From contig CASECZ010000004.1 of assembly GCA_949286725.1 (NCBI GenBank), forward strand, positions 87,159-151,158: DNA of 64,000 bases, in the 5' to 3' direction. The position numbers and the translations under genes are program-made. Numbering within the stretch: position 1 is the stretch's first letter; each line of letters opens with the position of its first letter. The notes below the pieces were generated by a model, which saw only the letters and a list, made by a program, of their open reading frames with translations, had not been told where the DNA came from and made no database searches. Below, piece after piece: positions 1-8,861 of the stretch. The DNA is from an uncultured Clostridia bacterium. GTDB taxonomy: Bacteria > Bacillota > Clostridia > Christensenellales > CAG-917.

Positions 1-723
1 CTGACCCCGCCCCACGATATCAGCGGCAAACGCATAGGAGAATATCTCCCTGCGGGCGACCTTGCGGAGGAACTCACCGACCTGATACGCCGCTCGTACG
101 ACCTGTTGCACGACCACCCCGTCAACGTAAAACGCCGCGCGGCGGGCAAGAACTCCGCCGACTGCGTGTGGTTCTGGGGACAGGGTACCCGCCCCGCTCT
201 CGAAAACTTCCGCGCCCGTTACGGGCTGTCGGGCGGTATGGTGAGCGCGGTCGATCTGCTCAAAGGCATAGCAATAGGCGCGGGAATGAAAAGCGTGGAC
301 GTCGAAGGCGCGACGGGCACGCTGACCACCAACTTCGACGGCAAGGCACAAGCCGCAATCGACCTGCTCGACAACGACTGCGACTTCGTCTTCGTACACC
401 TCGAAGCCCCCGACGAATGCGGTCACCAGGGCGATCTGCAGGGTAAAATCCGCGCAATCGAACTCATCGACGAAAAGATACTCGGACCCGTCTACGAACA
501 CCTTGCGAAATCGGGCGAGGACTTCGCGATTATGGTAATGCCCGACCACTACACACCCGTCACCATACTGACCCATTCCCGCGAACCCGTGCCCTACCTC
601 ATGTACTGCTCTTCGCACGCACTCGGCAATGCGGGAAAGTACGACGAAAAGACGGCGGCGGAAAGCGGAATATATTTCGAAAAGCCCTGGGAACTCACGC
701 ACAAGTTCTTTTCGTTGCGCTGA
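1..723 (+). CDS. apgM: 2,3-bisphosphoglycerate-independent phosphoglycerate mutase, archaeal type (3' part)
   Basis: The 5' end lies outside the window; frame 1 is open from base 1 and 240 residues are visible. The protein interconverts 3- and 2-phosphoglycerate in glycolysis as a metal-dependent, alkaline-phosphatase-superfamily enzyme. Visible family marks are TPPHDISGK at the start, the segment VWFWGQGTRP, the motif HLEAPDECGHQGD and a late MPDHYTP; the Asp/His residues of the last two are expected metal ligands. This layout fits the ApgM/ThrH-neighbour type rather than the GpmI or GpmA types. The stop is TGA at 721-723, followed by a shared terminator hairpin facing the next, convergent gene. 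Confidence is high for the family; the function in vivo could include homoserine-kinase-like activity, which some relatives have. Confidence 0.9.
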   Translation: MTPPHDISGKRIGEYLPAGDLAEELTDLIRRSYDLLHDHPVNVKRRAAGKNSADCVWFWGQGTRPALENFRARYGLSGGMVSAVDLLKGIAIGAGMKSVDVEGATGTLTTNFDGKAQAAIDLLDNDCDFVFVHLEAPDECGHQGDLQGKIRAIELIDEKILGPVYEHLAKSGEDFAIMVMPDHYTPVTILTHSREPVPYLMYCSSHALGNAGKYDEKTAAESGIYFEKPWELTHKFFSLR

Positions 724-823
724 CCCGCAAAAACAACCTAACCCGACGCAAACACGCGTTTGAACGCACAAAAACGACGCATTAAACGCGTTTAACGCAA
801 AATAATACCGAAAAGGCAAAACA

Positions 824-853
824 AAAGGCAAGGTGAGCGACCTTGCCTTTTCG
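824..853. terminator. Bidirectional rho-independent terminator
   Basis: A perfect stem AAAAGGCAAGGT / ACCTTGCCTTTT with a short loop lies between two convergent genes and has T-rich flanks on both sides, so it can serve both the mutase gene and the membrane protein gene on the minus strand. Confidence 0.8.
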
Positions 854-877
854 TTTGTTGTCGAACTATGCGACGCG

Positions 878-1876
878 CTATTTGTCGGACTTTTTTCTGC
901 CGACGGAAGGCAGCGGAATTCTGCTCTTCTTCGCGGGTTCGGGGACGGCTGCGGGGGTTTCCTCGTAAGCCACCGCCGCGACCTCTTTTTCCTGCGGTTC
1001 GCCGCTCTTGCCCGCCGCGCGTTGCGCTTTCGCTTTCTCGATTTTGGCGACGGCTTTCGCCACCTGTTCCTTCGCCACTTCCTTGCTGTACTTCACCGCC
1101 GCGATTTTGAGTTCCTCGCGCGCGGTCTGCCTGGGCGTCTTGTTGGCGACGACGGAAGGCGTTCCGTCCGCGGGTGCGTCCGCCGATGCCGCGGGTTCGG
1201 ATTTCTTTTCGTCCGCCGTGATTTCGGTGCCGTAAAGTTTGCTCATCACTTTGGTCTGCACCTTGTTTTCCTTGGCGACGCCGTTGACGTAGGACGTGAT
1301 GCGCACGGTGTACTTCTTGCCTATCTTCTTCACCACCGCGCTGAACACCATGGAACTGATTTTGAGCGAAATCTGAACGATTGCCACCGAGATGTTGACG
1401 CCGAGGACAATCCACTGCCAGAGCCCCAGTCCTTTCGCGGAGACGACGCCCGTCATCGACACGGCGGTCACGATGAGAAACACCAGCGTCGTGAACGTGC
1501 GGAATATCCCGAAGGTCTTTTTGAGCCCTTTGATTTTCTTTTTGCCCTGCTTCGCGTTGCCCGCGTAAAGCCCGACCATCACCGCGAACACGACGATGTA
1601 TACGCCGAGCACCGCGAACATGATGTACGAATAGGGCGCAAGCAGCCATTGTTTGTACAGGTAGAACCCCGCGGAAACTATGGCAAACACCATGCTGAGT
1701 ATGGTCCATATAAAGCTTGCCGTTGCGATACGCGACTGTTTCTTGACCTTTTTCGCGTCGACGGCTTCCATTTCCTCGGGCTTTACGACAGCCTCTTCCG
1801 GCGCAAGCACTTCCGCGTCGCTGCCCGTTACGACGGCTTCGGCGACGCAGTCCTCTTGTTTCTTTCCAAATTTCAT
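878..1876 (-). CDS. Four-helix membrane protein with charged cytoplasmic tails, unknown function
   Basis: A 332-residue protein I do not recognise. Residues 1-48 are hydrophilic and acidic then basic. Four hydrophobic segments follow at about 50-70, 78-102, 125-147 and 152-175. The remainder is a long soluble tail rich in Ala, Lys and Glu with coiled-coil character around residues 250-290 and a Pro-rich basic end. There is no signal peptide. The start is supported by GAGGGAGGACAATT just before ATG. It begins 27 nt after the stop of the upstream acyltransferase gene and is probably cotranscribed with it. A scaffolding or envelope role is possible but is only a guess. Confidence 0.6.
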   Translation of the reverse strand: MKFGKKQEDCVAEAVVTGSDAEVLAPEEAVVKPEEMEAVDAKKVKKQSRIATASFIWTILSMVFAIVSAGFYLYKQWLLAPYSYIMFAVLGVYIVVFAVMVGLYAGNAKQGKKKIKGLKKTFGIFRTFTTLVFLIVTAVSMTGVVSAKGLGLWQWIVLGVNISVAIVQISLKISSMVFSAVVKKIGKKYTVRITSYVNGVAKENKVQTKVMSKLYGTEITADEKKSEPAASADAPADGTPSVVANKTPRQTAREELKIAAVKYSKEVAKEQVAKAVAKIEKAKAQRAAGKSGEPQEKEVAAVAYEETPAAVPEPAKKSRIPLPSVGRKKSDK

Positions 1877-1903
1877 AATTGTCCTCCCTCTTGTTTACAC
1901 CAT

Positions 1904-3193
1904 CTATTTTTGACCGATGGCGGCGATTTTGTCAATATTGTCGAGCAGAATATCGAAAAACGCGTTGACGATTTTCTCGTCCTCCTCGTTGCCCGTAATG
2001 GCGATTGTGAACGTCACCTCGCCCTCGAAGGTCGTCAGCGCGAGCTGCATAAAGGGTTTGCCTTTTACCGCGCCCGTATAGAACCCGTCCTCTGGAACGG
2101 CGTCGCCCATTCTGTAATCGGAGGGTTTGATGCTGCCGATATTGCTCATTCCGATGAGCGGATTGTCGTAGCCGAGTTTTATCGCCTGCTCGCTTATGCA
2201 GTGCGGGAAAACGGCGTAAGCAAGGTGCAACAGAGGCAGCGAATACAGTCCGAGGAACTTGTCGTGCTTGTTCTTTTCCATTGCTTTCGCCACTTTGTCA
2301 AGCATATCGCGCATATCCTTGCCGTTGCCGTCGATGGTCACGGGCATAAATCCCGTGTGATTGGTAAGACCCGTTTCCTGCCCGCCCTTTGCGAGGTGGC
2401 GGCGCAAGTCAACCATACAGGGTATGGTCAGACGCTCGTCATCCTTGCACACGCCGAACTCGTAAAGCGAACGCACGTACGCCGCAAGTATGATATCGTT
2501 GACCGTAAATCCCATTGCCTTGCCCGCAAGCCGTGCCGCGTTGAAACGCTCTGCCGAAAGCTTGCGGCGCACAATGCGGTTTACGTCGCCTTCACGCTTC
2601 TCGGTGAGCGGGAAGAAATGCTCGTCTTTTACCGCGCTGATATTACGGTAAAGCGACTTTGCCGTCTTTTTGTCCTCTTCGGACATTGCGGAATACACGG
2701 CGTCGTAGGAACGAGTGCCGTGTTTGATTTCGAGATTTTCGTCACCTGCGAGCAATTTGGTGTAGTTTTCGCAAAGTTTGGTAACGAAATATTTGAGGTC
2801 GCCGCCGTCGAAGCACATATGATTGACGACGAAAGCGATTGCGGACTTGCCGTCCTTGGTGAACAGCCCCACTTTTATCTGCACGTTGTCCGTAATGGGT
2901 ATCCGCTGTGTGACAAACGCCATTATGTCGCGATCGAGGTCGTCGCTTGCACGCACCGTAAGAAAGTCGTCCGTCTTGTAATCCTGCACCACCCAGTAGG
3001 GTTTGACGGGATTGTTGTGATAGCGGCTGTGCAAGACGGGCACGTTGTCAAGCTGAAAATGCAGAACGCGCGTAAGAACGTCGGCGTCGATGGTCCCGTT
3101 GTAAAAGAGGGCGCAGTGCATCATTCTGTCATAGTAGTTGCGGAAAAGATATTGCATCTTGTCCCACATTTCCGCTTTGAGCACTTTTTTCAT
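1904..3193 (-). CDS. Condensation/alcohol-acetyltransferase-like acyltransferase A
   Basis: A 429-residue cytosolic protein of the chloramphenicol-acetyltransferase / condensation-domain fold. The catalytic HxxxDG motif is seen as HMCFDGG, with His125 and Asp129. Family knowledge predicts acyl transfer from a CoA or carrier-protein thioester to an alcohol or amine; the substrate is unknown. I start it at the ATG at 3193, because GAGG lies 8 nt upstream and its paralogue at 4326-5624 begins with the same segment (AEMWDKMQYLFRNYYDRM). An upstream in-frame start would add 15 unaligned residues. The two paralogues align without gaps over at least the first 130 residues, which indicates tandem duplication. 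A terminator hairpin separates it from the upstream esterase. Confidence 0.75.
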   Translation of the reverse strand: MKKVLKAEMWDKMQYLFRNYYDRMMHCALFYNGTIDADVLTRVLHFQLDNVPVLHSRYHNNPVKPYWVVQDYKTDDFLTVRASDDLDRDIMAFVTQRIPITDNVQIKVGLFTKDGKSAIAFVVNHMCFDGGDLKYFVTKLCENYTKLLAGDENLEIKHGTRSYDAVYSAMSEEDKKTAKSLYRNISAVKDEHFFPLTEKREGDVNRIVRRKLSAERFNAARLAGKAMGFTVNDIILAAYVRSLYEFGVCKDDERLTIPCMVDLRRHLAKGGQETGLTNHTGFMPVTIDGNGKDMRDMLDKVAKAMEKNKHDKFLGLYSLPLLHLAYAVFPHCISEQAIKLGYDNPLIGMSNIGSIKPSDYRMGDAVPEDGFYTGAVKGKPFMQLALTTFEGEVTFTIAITGNEEDEKIVNAFFDILLDNIDKIAAIGQK

Positions 3194-3222
3194 TTCGATA
3201 TCCTCACTGTATGCTTTTATGA

Positions 3223-3250
3223 AAAGGGAGCGGCTCATGCCGCTCCCTTT
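3223..3250 (-). terminator. Terminator after the esterase gene
   Basis: Perfect stem AAAGGGAGCGGC / GCCGCTCCCTTT with a 4-nt loop, 19 nt past the esterase stop, followed on the minus strand by TTTTCAT. It partly uncouples acyltransferase A from the esterase. Confidence 0.7.
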
Positions 3251-3268
3251 ATCGGTTGCAGAATGAAC

Positions 3269-4183
3269 TCAGACTTTGCCTTCGGCAAATCTCTTCATGA
3301 AGTCGGCGGTCAGCTCGTTGTTCTTTCTTGCCGCCTTGTTACCCCAGGTCAGAGAGAAGCAGTGGTTTTCCATGAACTTCAAAGAGTGGAACTCTTCGAC
3401 GTGAACTCCCAGCCCTTGCAATTTCTCTATAAGTCGCGGACCCTGTCCTCCGCAGAAGAAGTCCTGGTCCGCATAGGTAATGAACGATGCGGGGAAACTT
3501 GCGTCCACGAAGTTGATGGGTGCGCAGAAGTCGAGCCATTCGTAGGTGGGAACCTGTTCCTTCTTTATGCCGGCAAAGTCCCACAGAATTTTGTCGGTGA
3601 GTTTGAAAGGAACCTTCGCCTGCAACGCGGTGCCCACGTCGTAGATGCCGCAGTTGAGAATCGCGCCCTGGAACTTGACGTCCGTCTTGACGCCCAATCT
3701 CTCCTGCATCTGCTTGTTCGCGGCGATGACTGCGAGCATGGCGGAATAGTAGCCGCCTGCGCTGTCGCCCGAAACTATGACACGGTTGAGGTCGAGGTTG
3801 AGCTTCTCCGCGTTTTCGACCATCCAGTTCGCCGCCGCGACGATGTGCCTGAGCGGTTCGGGGAACTTGTACTGCGGGCAAAGACCGTAGTTGACGTTGA
3901 TGACGAAGTAGCCCTTCTCCGCACTCCAACGGGAAAGACCTCTGCGGTATTTCTTGTCGCCTGCGACAAAGCCGCCGCCGTGAATGTAGAACAACACGGG
4001 ATACTTGCCCTCGCGCTTTACGCAGTAGGTGTCAAGCTTGCACACGTCGGGCGCGGATTCGTCATAGACGATGTCTTTGTTGACGATGAAATCCACGTTC
4101 TTGAAACGGGTGTAACGCGTATTGTTCTGCGGCGCGTTGTACAGGTAATCGATTGCTACAAACAGCGTTCTTGCAAAACTCAT
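3269..4183 (-). CDS. Alpha/beta hydrolase, hormone-sensitive-lipase (Aes-like) esterase
   Basis: A 304-residue cytosolic carboxylesterase of the HSL family. The oxyanion-hole motif HGGGF is at 68-72, the nucleophile motif GDSAGG at 139-144 (Ser141), a plausible acid at Asp239 or Asp241 (YADQD) and the His274 of ENHCF. Length is normal for the family, and no signal peptide is visible. The ATG is preceded by AGAGGTGAATT. A promoter TTTACA-N17-TAAAAT lies upstream at 4214-4242. The gene sits between two paralogous HxxxDG acyltransferases, so an ester-forming and ester-cleaving pair acting on one pool of molecules is a reasonable inference. It could instead be a general esterase. Confidence 0.85.
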   Translation of the reverse strand: MSFARTLFVAIDYLYNAPQNNTRYTRFKNVDFIVNKDIVYDESAPDVCKLDTYCVKREGKYPVLFYIHGGGFVAGDKKYRRGLSRWSAEKGYFVINVNYGLCPQYKFPEPLRHIVAAANWMVENAEKLNLDLNRVIVSGDSAGGYYSAMLAVIAANKQMQERLGVKTDVKFQGAILNCGIYDVGTALQAKVPFKLTDKILWDFAGIKKEQVPTYEWLDFCAPINFVDASFPASFITYADQDFFCGGQGPRLIEKLQGLGVHVEEFHSLKFMENHCFSLTWGNKAARKNNELTADFMKRFAEGKV

Positions 4184-4213
4184 AATTCACCTCTTTATCT
4201 TACGGATATATGA

Positions 4214-4242
4214 ATTTTAGCACACACCCCGCGCGTTGTAAA
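4214..4242 (-). promoter_or_regulatory. Promoter for the esterase gene
   Basis: -35 TTTACA (4237-4242), 17-nt spacer, -10 TAAAAT (4214-4219), 30 nt before the ATG. Confidence 0.6.
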
Positions 4243-4259
4243 CTGAATTTTTGCGCACA

Positions 4260-4299
4260 AACGGAAAGCGCGCCCGTTGAGCGGACGCGCTTTCCGTCG
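4260..4299 (-). terminator. Terminator-like hairpin after acyltransferase B
   Basis: A long stem ACGGAAAGCGCG / CGCGCTTTCCGT around a 14-nt loop lies 27 nt past the stop of the gene at 4326; the following T tract on the minus strand is short, so efficiency is uncertain. Confidence 0.5.
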
Positions 4300-4325
4300 G
4301 TGTGTGTATGTCGATTTGCATCGAA

Positions 4326-5624
4326 CTAATTGAGTTTGTCGCGGTTGAGGTCGACAAAGTCGTTCATATTCTTGATAATCATATCGAAGAACCTGTTGAC
4401 CGTTTTTTCGTCCTCCGCGTTGCCCCTGATTGCGATTGTCATCGTGATATCGCCTAGGAGACTTGTCAGCGCGAGTTGCATATACGGCTTGTACTTGACC
4501 GCGCCCGTCATAAATCCGTCCACGATTTCCGCATCGCCCATACGCAGCGCGCGGTCGTCCATAACGCCTATGTTGCTCATTCCGATAAGCGGATTGAGAT
4601 AACCGATTTTGATTGCCGTTTCGCTTATCACGAAGGGGAATATGGCGTACGCCAGTTTGAGAAGAGGCAGACTGTAAAGCCCCATATACGGATCGTCCTT
4701 GCTCTTGCGCACGGAACGCAGCACCTCGATGAGCGTATCGTTTATCGTTTCGCCCTTTCTTTCCGTGGAACACTGCATAAAGCCCGTGTGGTTGGTAAGC
4801 CCCGTTCCGGCACCGCCGTCCACGATATGACGGCGCAGGTCAACCATACAAGGTATGGTCAGACGTTCGTCATCGCGGAACATTCCGATTTCGTAAAGTG
4901 CGCGGACGTAGAACGCAAGCATCATGTCGTTGACCGTAACGCCGAGGTTTTTGCCTATCTTGCGGAACGACGCGAAAAGTTCCTTGCCCACCTTGCGTCT
5001 TATTATGCGGGTCTTGTCGACGGGCGACGACGGCGTAAGCGGGAAATAGTGCTCGTCCTTTATCTGGCTGATGTTCTTGTAAAGTCCGCGGGCGATTTTT
5101 TCCTCTTCCTCGGTGAGTTTGGAATAGACGGCGTCGTAACTGCGGCTGCCCGTCTTGATGTCGAGGTCGCGGTCGCCTTCGAGCAGTTTGTTGTAGTTTT
5201 CGGCAAGTTTCTTCATAAAGTATTTGAAGTCGCCGCCGTCCATACACATATGGTTGACAATCATACACAGCGTGGAGCGTCCGTCCTTGTTGAACACCGC
5301 CATTTTGTACTGCACGTTGCTGTCCACCGGAATGCACTGACTGATGAAAGCGTTTATGTCGGCTTCGAGGTCCGTACTTTCGCGTACGGTGAGAATGTCG
5401 TTGACCGTATAGTCCTCGACAGACCAGTACGGCTCCACCGCATTGTCGCGGAAAGAACTGTGCAGGACGGGCACCTTCTCCGTAGTGAAAACGAGCACCC
5501 GTTTCAATACGTTAATGTCGAGAAGGTTGTCGTAATACTGCACGCAGTGCACCATTCTGTCGTAGTAGTTGCGGAACAGATATTGCATCTTGTCCCACAT
5601 CTCTGCTCTTATAATCTTGCTCAT
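4326..5624 (-). CDS. Condensation/alcohol-acetyltransferase-like acyltransferase B
   Basis: A 432-residue paralogue of the protein at 1904-3193, with the same start segment and the catalytic HMCMDGG motif at the same positions (His125, Asp129). The family is CoA- or carrier-thioester-dependent acyl transfer with the active site at the interface of two CAT-like lobes. No carrier protein or adenylation domain lies nearby, which argues against non-ribosomal peptide synthesis and for transfer to a small alcohol or lipid. The start is ATG with AAGGAGTGAT upstream. It is followed by a hairpin and the esterase gene, which has its own promoter. The substrate cannot be read from sequence. Confidence 0.75.
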   Translation of the reverse strand: MSKIIRAEMWDKMQYLFRNYYDRMVHCVQYYDNLLDINVLKRVLVFTTEKVPVLHSSFRDNAVEPYWSVEDYTVNDILTVRESTDLEADINAFISQCIPVDSNVQYKMAVFNKDGRSTLCMIVNHMCMDGGDFKYFMKKLAENYNKLLEGDRDLDIKTGSRSYDAVYSKLTEEEEKIARGLYKNISQIKDEHYFPLTPSSPVDKTRIIRRKVGKELFASFRKIGKNLGVTVNDMMLAFYVRALYEIGMFRDDERLTIPCMVDLRRHIVDGGAGTGLTNHTGFMQCSTERKGETINDTLIEVLRSVRKSKDDPYMGLYSLPLLKLAYAIFPFVISETAIKIGYLNPLIGMSNIGVMDDRALRMGDAEIVDGFMTGAVKYKPYMQLALTSLLGDITMTIAIRGNAEDEKTVNRFFDMIIKNMNDFVDLNRDKLN

Positions 5625-5681
5625 ATCACTCCTTAATGCGCCGTTTTGGATACATAAAGTACCGTTACGGCTGAAAGACCG

Positions 5682-6530
5682 TCAGTCTTTCCACATCGTA
5701 TAGTAGGACTCGTCCTCTTTTTTGTACTTCTTGTTGAGCTTCTCTTTTTCGGACATGTCCTTCTTTTTGTTGTACTGCGCAAGAAGCACGATTGCCATAA
5801 TCACGGAGCCGACAACACCTCCGAGGCAGAGTATCCAGGTGGGGTGCCAGGGTGCGACTTTGGCTATGCCGAGCATTACGTAAAGCAGTACGCAGGTGAC
5901 TTCCATCGTTATGCCGAGTTCGATATAACGAAGTTTGAAATCGGTGACGAATGCCAGTGCGGTGTCGAATACGAGCATCACGATGACCATAACGAGGAAT
6001 ACGAAATAGCTCATATTGATGTGGAAGATAAGTTGCAGAAGCAGGAACAGATATACGCTGACCAACGCAATTATGCCGAGAGGCATAGCACGCATAGGCA
6101 GATATTTTTTCTGTTTGCCGAATTTTGCGATAAGCACGCAAAGCAGACCGATTATGCCGACAAACGCCGCGCCCACGAGAATGAGCCAGGTTTGCGCCCA
6201 GTTGCCCGTTACGAAACTGACGACCAGGTAGACGATGACAAAAGCCAGCGCCGCACCGATTACGCCCGCCATTGCAAGCAGACCTTTGCGCTTTGCGTTT
6301 TCGACCTTGTGCTCTTTTTCCTCGAACTCTTTCAGCGTTGCGCGGAAATCGCCGAGTTCGTCGATGCACATATCGTAAATCAGGTCTTCGTCGTCAATAC
6401 CTTTGATGCGAAGTTCCTGCGCTCTGTCCATAAGCTGTTTGAGCATCTGTTCGCGGTATTCCATCGCGGCAAGCGTGGGAGCAATCGCGCGGAATTCTCT
6501 TTCGAGATACCTTTTGAATCTTTCTTTCAT
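5682..6530 (-). CDS. Six-helix membrane protein with N-terminal permease-prefix-like helical domain
   Basis: 282 residues. Residues 1-75 form a soluble, charged helical region of the kind seen at the N terminus of DUF1700-type and 'permease prefix' proteins (KERFKRYLEREF, then DLIYDMCIDELGDF). Six hydrophobic segments follow between about 85 and 255, and the C terminus is basic then acidic. Relatives are often regulated by PadR-type regulators and modulate membrane or signalling processes, but no PadR gene is present here. The ATG has GGAGGG 6 nt upstream. It lies 57 nt before acyltransferase B on the same strand and may share its transcript. Function unknown. Confidence 0.6.
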   Translation of the reverse strand: MKERFKRYLEREFRAIAPTLAAMEYREQMLKQLMDRAQELRIKGIDDEDLIYDMCIDELGDFRATLKEFEEKEHKVENAKRKGLLAMAGVIGAALAFVIVYLVVSFVTGNWAQTWLILVGAAFVGIIGLLCVLIAKFGKQKKYLPMRAMPLGIIALVSVYLFLLLQLIFHINMSYFVFLVMVIVMLVFDTALAFVTDFKLRYIELGITMEVTCVLLYVMLGIAKVAPWHPTWILCLGGVVGSVIMAIVLLAQYNKKKDMSEKEKLNKKYKKEDESYYTMWKD

Positions 6531-6642
6531 AACACACCCTCCGTAGAGTAAGAATTTCGTAAACGTGTTTTCTTATATTATCGCAATCTTGCGGCGTTTT
6601 CACATAATAAACGCCCGTGCGCAAAAAAGGTTACGCTTTTTT

Positions 6643-7371
6643 TTATTTTCCTATGTACGGCGCGACTAGCGCGTTCAGCTTGCGGCGCAGAGCCCTGCAA
6701 TCGGGACAGAAACGGGTCAGTACGGCATAGAACTGCCCGTCGTGACGCGGACACTGCAAATGCGTGAGTTCGTGCAAACAAACGTACGCTATACATTCGA
6801 CGGGCGCGTGCACCAACGCCGTGTTAAGAGTTATTTTTCTTTCGCGCGCAAAACAACTGCCCCAACGTGCGCGCATTTTCCGAAGCACAAGTCCGCACGA
6901 CGCGCCGAAATATCCCGCGGTTTCCTTTTCGGCGTGTTCGAACACAACGGGCAACACCTCTTCGGCACGGGCACGGAACCAGCGTTCCAAAAGAGAGTTC
7001 AACGCTTCGCCGTCGTCGGGGTCGGGAAGGCTCGCCTCCATGATACCTTCCTCTTTGCGAAGGCGCACTCCTCTTTTTCCCCGCATGGCGTGCACGACGT
7101 ATCCGTCGCCGAGAAAAAGAATTGTCGCGCCGTCGCGGAAACGCACGGCGTCTATTACGGCACTGCGTTCGGCTATTTCAGCTCTGCGGCGGGCAATCCA
7201 CTCCGCCTTTTCGGCGACGAAAGCGTCCGCTCTCAAAGGAGATATGCCCACTCCCGCACTGACGTAGACCGACCCGTCCCTGCGTACGCGCAAATTTATG
7301 TTTTTTATCCTCTTGACGTCGAAGAAATAATCCAGTCTTTCTCCGCCGACCGTTACGGAACGTATCTGCAT
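6643..7371 (-). CDS. YgjP-like (M48/DUF45) zinc metallopeptidase, probably leaderless
   Basis: 242 residues, the normal length for the YgjP/DUF45 group of SprT-like zinc peptidases. The zinc motif HELTH is at residues 200-204, with a third ligand likely His210 in CPRHDGQFY. The preceding RARWGSC segment and the C-terminal CRALRRKLN helix are family hallmarks. It is cytosolic with no signal peptide; the substrate is unknown. There is no Shine-Dalgarno before the ATG. Instead TTGAAA-N17-TAGAAT stands exactly 6 nt upstream of ATG, so transcription should start at or next to the A of the start codon. Confidence 0.85.
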   Translation of the reverse strand: MQIRSVTVGGERLDYFFDVKRIKNINLRVRRDGSVYVSAGVGISPLRADAFVAEKAEWIARRRAEIAERSAVIDAVRFRDGATILFLGDGYVVHAMRGKRGVRLRKEEGIMEASLPDPDDGEALNSLLERWFRARAEEVLPVVFEHAEKETAGYFGASCGLVLRKMRARWGSCFARERKITLNTALVHAPVECIAYVCLHELTHLQCPRHDGQFYAVLTRFCPDCRALRRKLNALVAPYIGK

Positions 7372-7377
7372 ATTTTA

Positions 7378-7406
7378 ATTCTACATTCCCGCGCAAGGAT
7401 TTTCAA
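7378..7406 (-). promoter_or_regulatory. Leaderless promoter of the YgjP-like gene
   Basis: -35 TTGAAA (7401-7406), 17-nt spacer, -10 TAGAAT (7378-7383), then 6 nt to the ATG at 7371. Confidence 0.6.
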
Positions 7407-7408
7407 TA

Positions 7409-7445
7409 GTAAAAAAGAGAGGCCTCCGAGCCCCTCTTTTCTTTC
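7409..7445 (-). terminator. Terminator of the pst-phoU operon
   Basis: Stem GAGGGGC / GCCTCTC (one mismatch) extended by A/T pairs, flanked by T runs on both strands; lies downstream of phoU. Confidence 0.7.
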
Positions 7446-7482
7446 TTTTTCGAACGCTGTTATTGTCGCGCACAAATCACAG

Positions 7483-8112
7483 CTAGCCGCGCTCGCCCAC
7501 GGAAAACAACACCCATTCGGCGACGTTGACGCAATGGTCGCATATCCTTTCGAGATACTTCGCCACCATAAGCATGTCCAGCGCGACTTCGCCGTCCGCG
7601 GAATACTCGCCGTGCGTAAGGTCCTCTTTGACGCGTTCGAACAATCCGTCGGCAACGTCGTCCGTCTTGCAGATGATTTTCGCCTGCGCGGCATCGTCGT
7701 TCTCAATGGCGCGCGCGCACCTGTCCACCATGTTCTCCGCGGTTTCCATGAGCCCCGCAAGCGCGGGCGGCAGAAGAAAATTCCTGTCCGCGGTCCGCAC
7801 CGTGATATCCGCGATGTCCGCCGCCTGGTCGGATATCCGCTCCAAATCCGTGACCATTTTCATCGCCGCGGTGACGAAGGTGAGGTCGTGCGCCACGGGC
7901 TGCTGCTTGACGATGACGGTCATGCACATTCTTTCGATGTCCGCCTCGAACCTGTCCGCCGCCCTCTCGTGGGCTTTTACTCCGCGCGCCGCCGCAACGT
8001 CTTTGACGCGCAATGCACCGTTTGCCTGTTTCACCGCCACGGCGTCCGTCTTGCACATATCGCACAGCATTTCTTTTATTTTTGCCAACTGTTCGTCGAA
8101 TTGCTTTCTCAT
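7483..8112 (-). CDS. phoU: Phosphate transport system regulatory protein PhoU
   Basis: 209 residues forming two PhoU three-helix-bundle repeats. The marks are MKMVTDLERISDQAADI in the first repeat and VAKYLERICDHCVNVAEW in the second; the E/DxxxD residues bind metal clusters in known structures. PhoU damps Pst transport and signals phosphate sufficiency to a PhoR-type kinase. I use the ATG at 8112, which overlaps the pstB stop by one base (TGATG) and gives a normal-length protein. A longer in-frame extension runs into pstB and is not credible. It is the last gene of the pst operon and is followed by a terminator. Confidence 0.92.
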   Translation of the reverse strand: MRKQFDEQLAKIKEMLCDMCKTDAVAVKQANGALRVKDVAAARGVKAHERAADRFEADIERMCMTVIVKQQPVAHDLTFVTAAMKMVTDLERISDQAADIADITVRTADRNFLLPPALAGLMETAENMVDRCARAIENDDAAQAKIICKTDDVADGLFERVKEDLTHGEYSADGEVALDMLMVAKYLERICDHCVNVAEWVLFSVGERG

Positions 8113-8861
8113 CAACCGAACCTCCCCGTTACGTAATCCTCGGTACGTTTGTCCGCAGGATTGCCGAATATGTTGTCCGTGGTGTCGAACTCTATGAGTT
8201 CGCCCAAAAGGAAAAACCCCGTTTTGTCGGATATTCTCGCCGCCTGTTGCATATTGTGCGTGACAATGACTATCGTATAGTCGTTTTTCAGGTCCTGCAC
8301 CAGGTCCTCGATTTTCGCCGTGGACACGGGGTCGAGCGCCGAGGTCGGCTCGTCCATAAGCAGAACTTCGGGTTGTACCGCGAGCGCACGCGCTATGCAA
8401 AGCCGCTGTTGCTGTCCGCCCGAGAGCCCCAGCGCGCTCTTTTTGAGCCTGTCTTTCACTTCGTCCCATATGGCGGCGAGCCTCAGCGACTGCTCCACGA
8501 TGTCGTCGAGTTGCGACTTCTTGCGCACGCCGTGGGTTTTGGGACCGTATGCTATGTTGTCGTAAACGCTCATCGGAAAGGGGTTCGGCTTCTGGAACAC
8601 CATACCCACCCGCTTGCGCAACAGATTGACGTCGATTTTGTTGTAGATGTCCTCTCCGTCGAGGAGCACCTCGCCCTTGATTTTGCATTGCGGCACGAGG
8701 TCGTTCATTCTGTTGAGCGTTTTCAGAAAGGTGGATTTTCCGCAACCAGAAGGACCTATGAGAGCGGTCACGGTCTTTTCCTCTATGTCGATGTCGATGT
8801 TTTTGAGGGCCTGGAAATTGCCGTAAAACAAATCCAGCCCGCGCACTTGAAACTTGTCCAT
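8112..8861 (-). CDS. pstB: Phosphate ABC transporter ATP-binding protein
   Basis: 249 residues. Walker [10 protein letters not shown] is at 36-44, followed by the Q-loop segment [15 protein letters not shown] that is typical of PstB, then signature LSGGQQQR, Walker B LLMDEP with TSALDP, and the switch His in VTHNMQQA. It energises PstC/PstA at the inner face of the membrane. The ATG at 8861 has AGGAGTATTG upstream and overlaps the pstA stop (TGATG). An upstream in-frame start would reach into pstA. Confidence 0.97.
   Translation of the reverse strand: MDKFQVRGLDLFYGNFQALKNIDIDIEEKTVTALIGPSGCGKSTFLKTLNRMNDLVPQCKIKGEVLLDGEDIYNKIDVNLLRKRVGMVFQKPNPFPMSVYDNIAYGPKTHGVRKKSQLDDIVEQSLRLAAIWDEVKDRLKKSALGLSGGQQQRLCIARALAVQPEVLLMDEPTSALDPVSTAKIEDLVQDLKNDYTIVIVTHNMQQAARISDKTGFFLLGELIEFDTTDNIFGNPADKRTEDYVTGRFG

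Noticed and set aside
833..4213. Very long plus-strand reading frame (1126 codons)
   Set aside because: It lies antisense to three well-supported minus-strand genes with motifs and ribosome sites; its translation is a low-complexity His/Arg/Val-rich shadow caused by GC-rich codon bias.
4326..5624. Non-ribosomal peptide synthetase fragment
   Set aside because: Only the condensation-like fold is present; no adenylation or carrier domain, and the genes are complete stand-alone frames.
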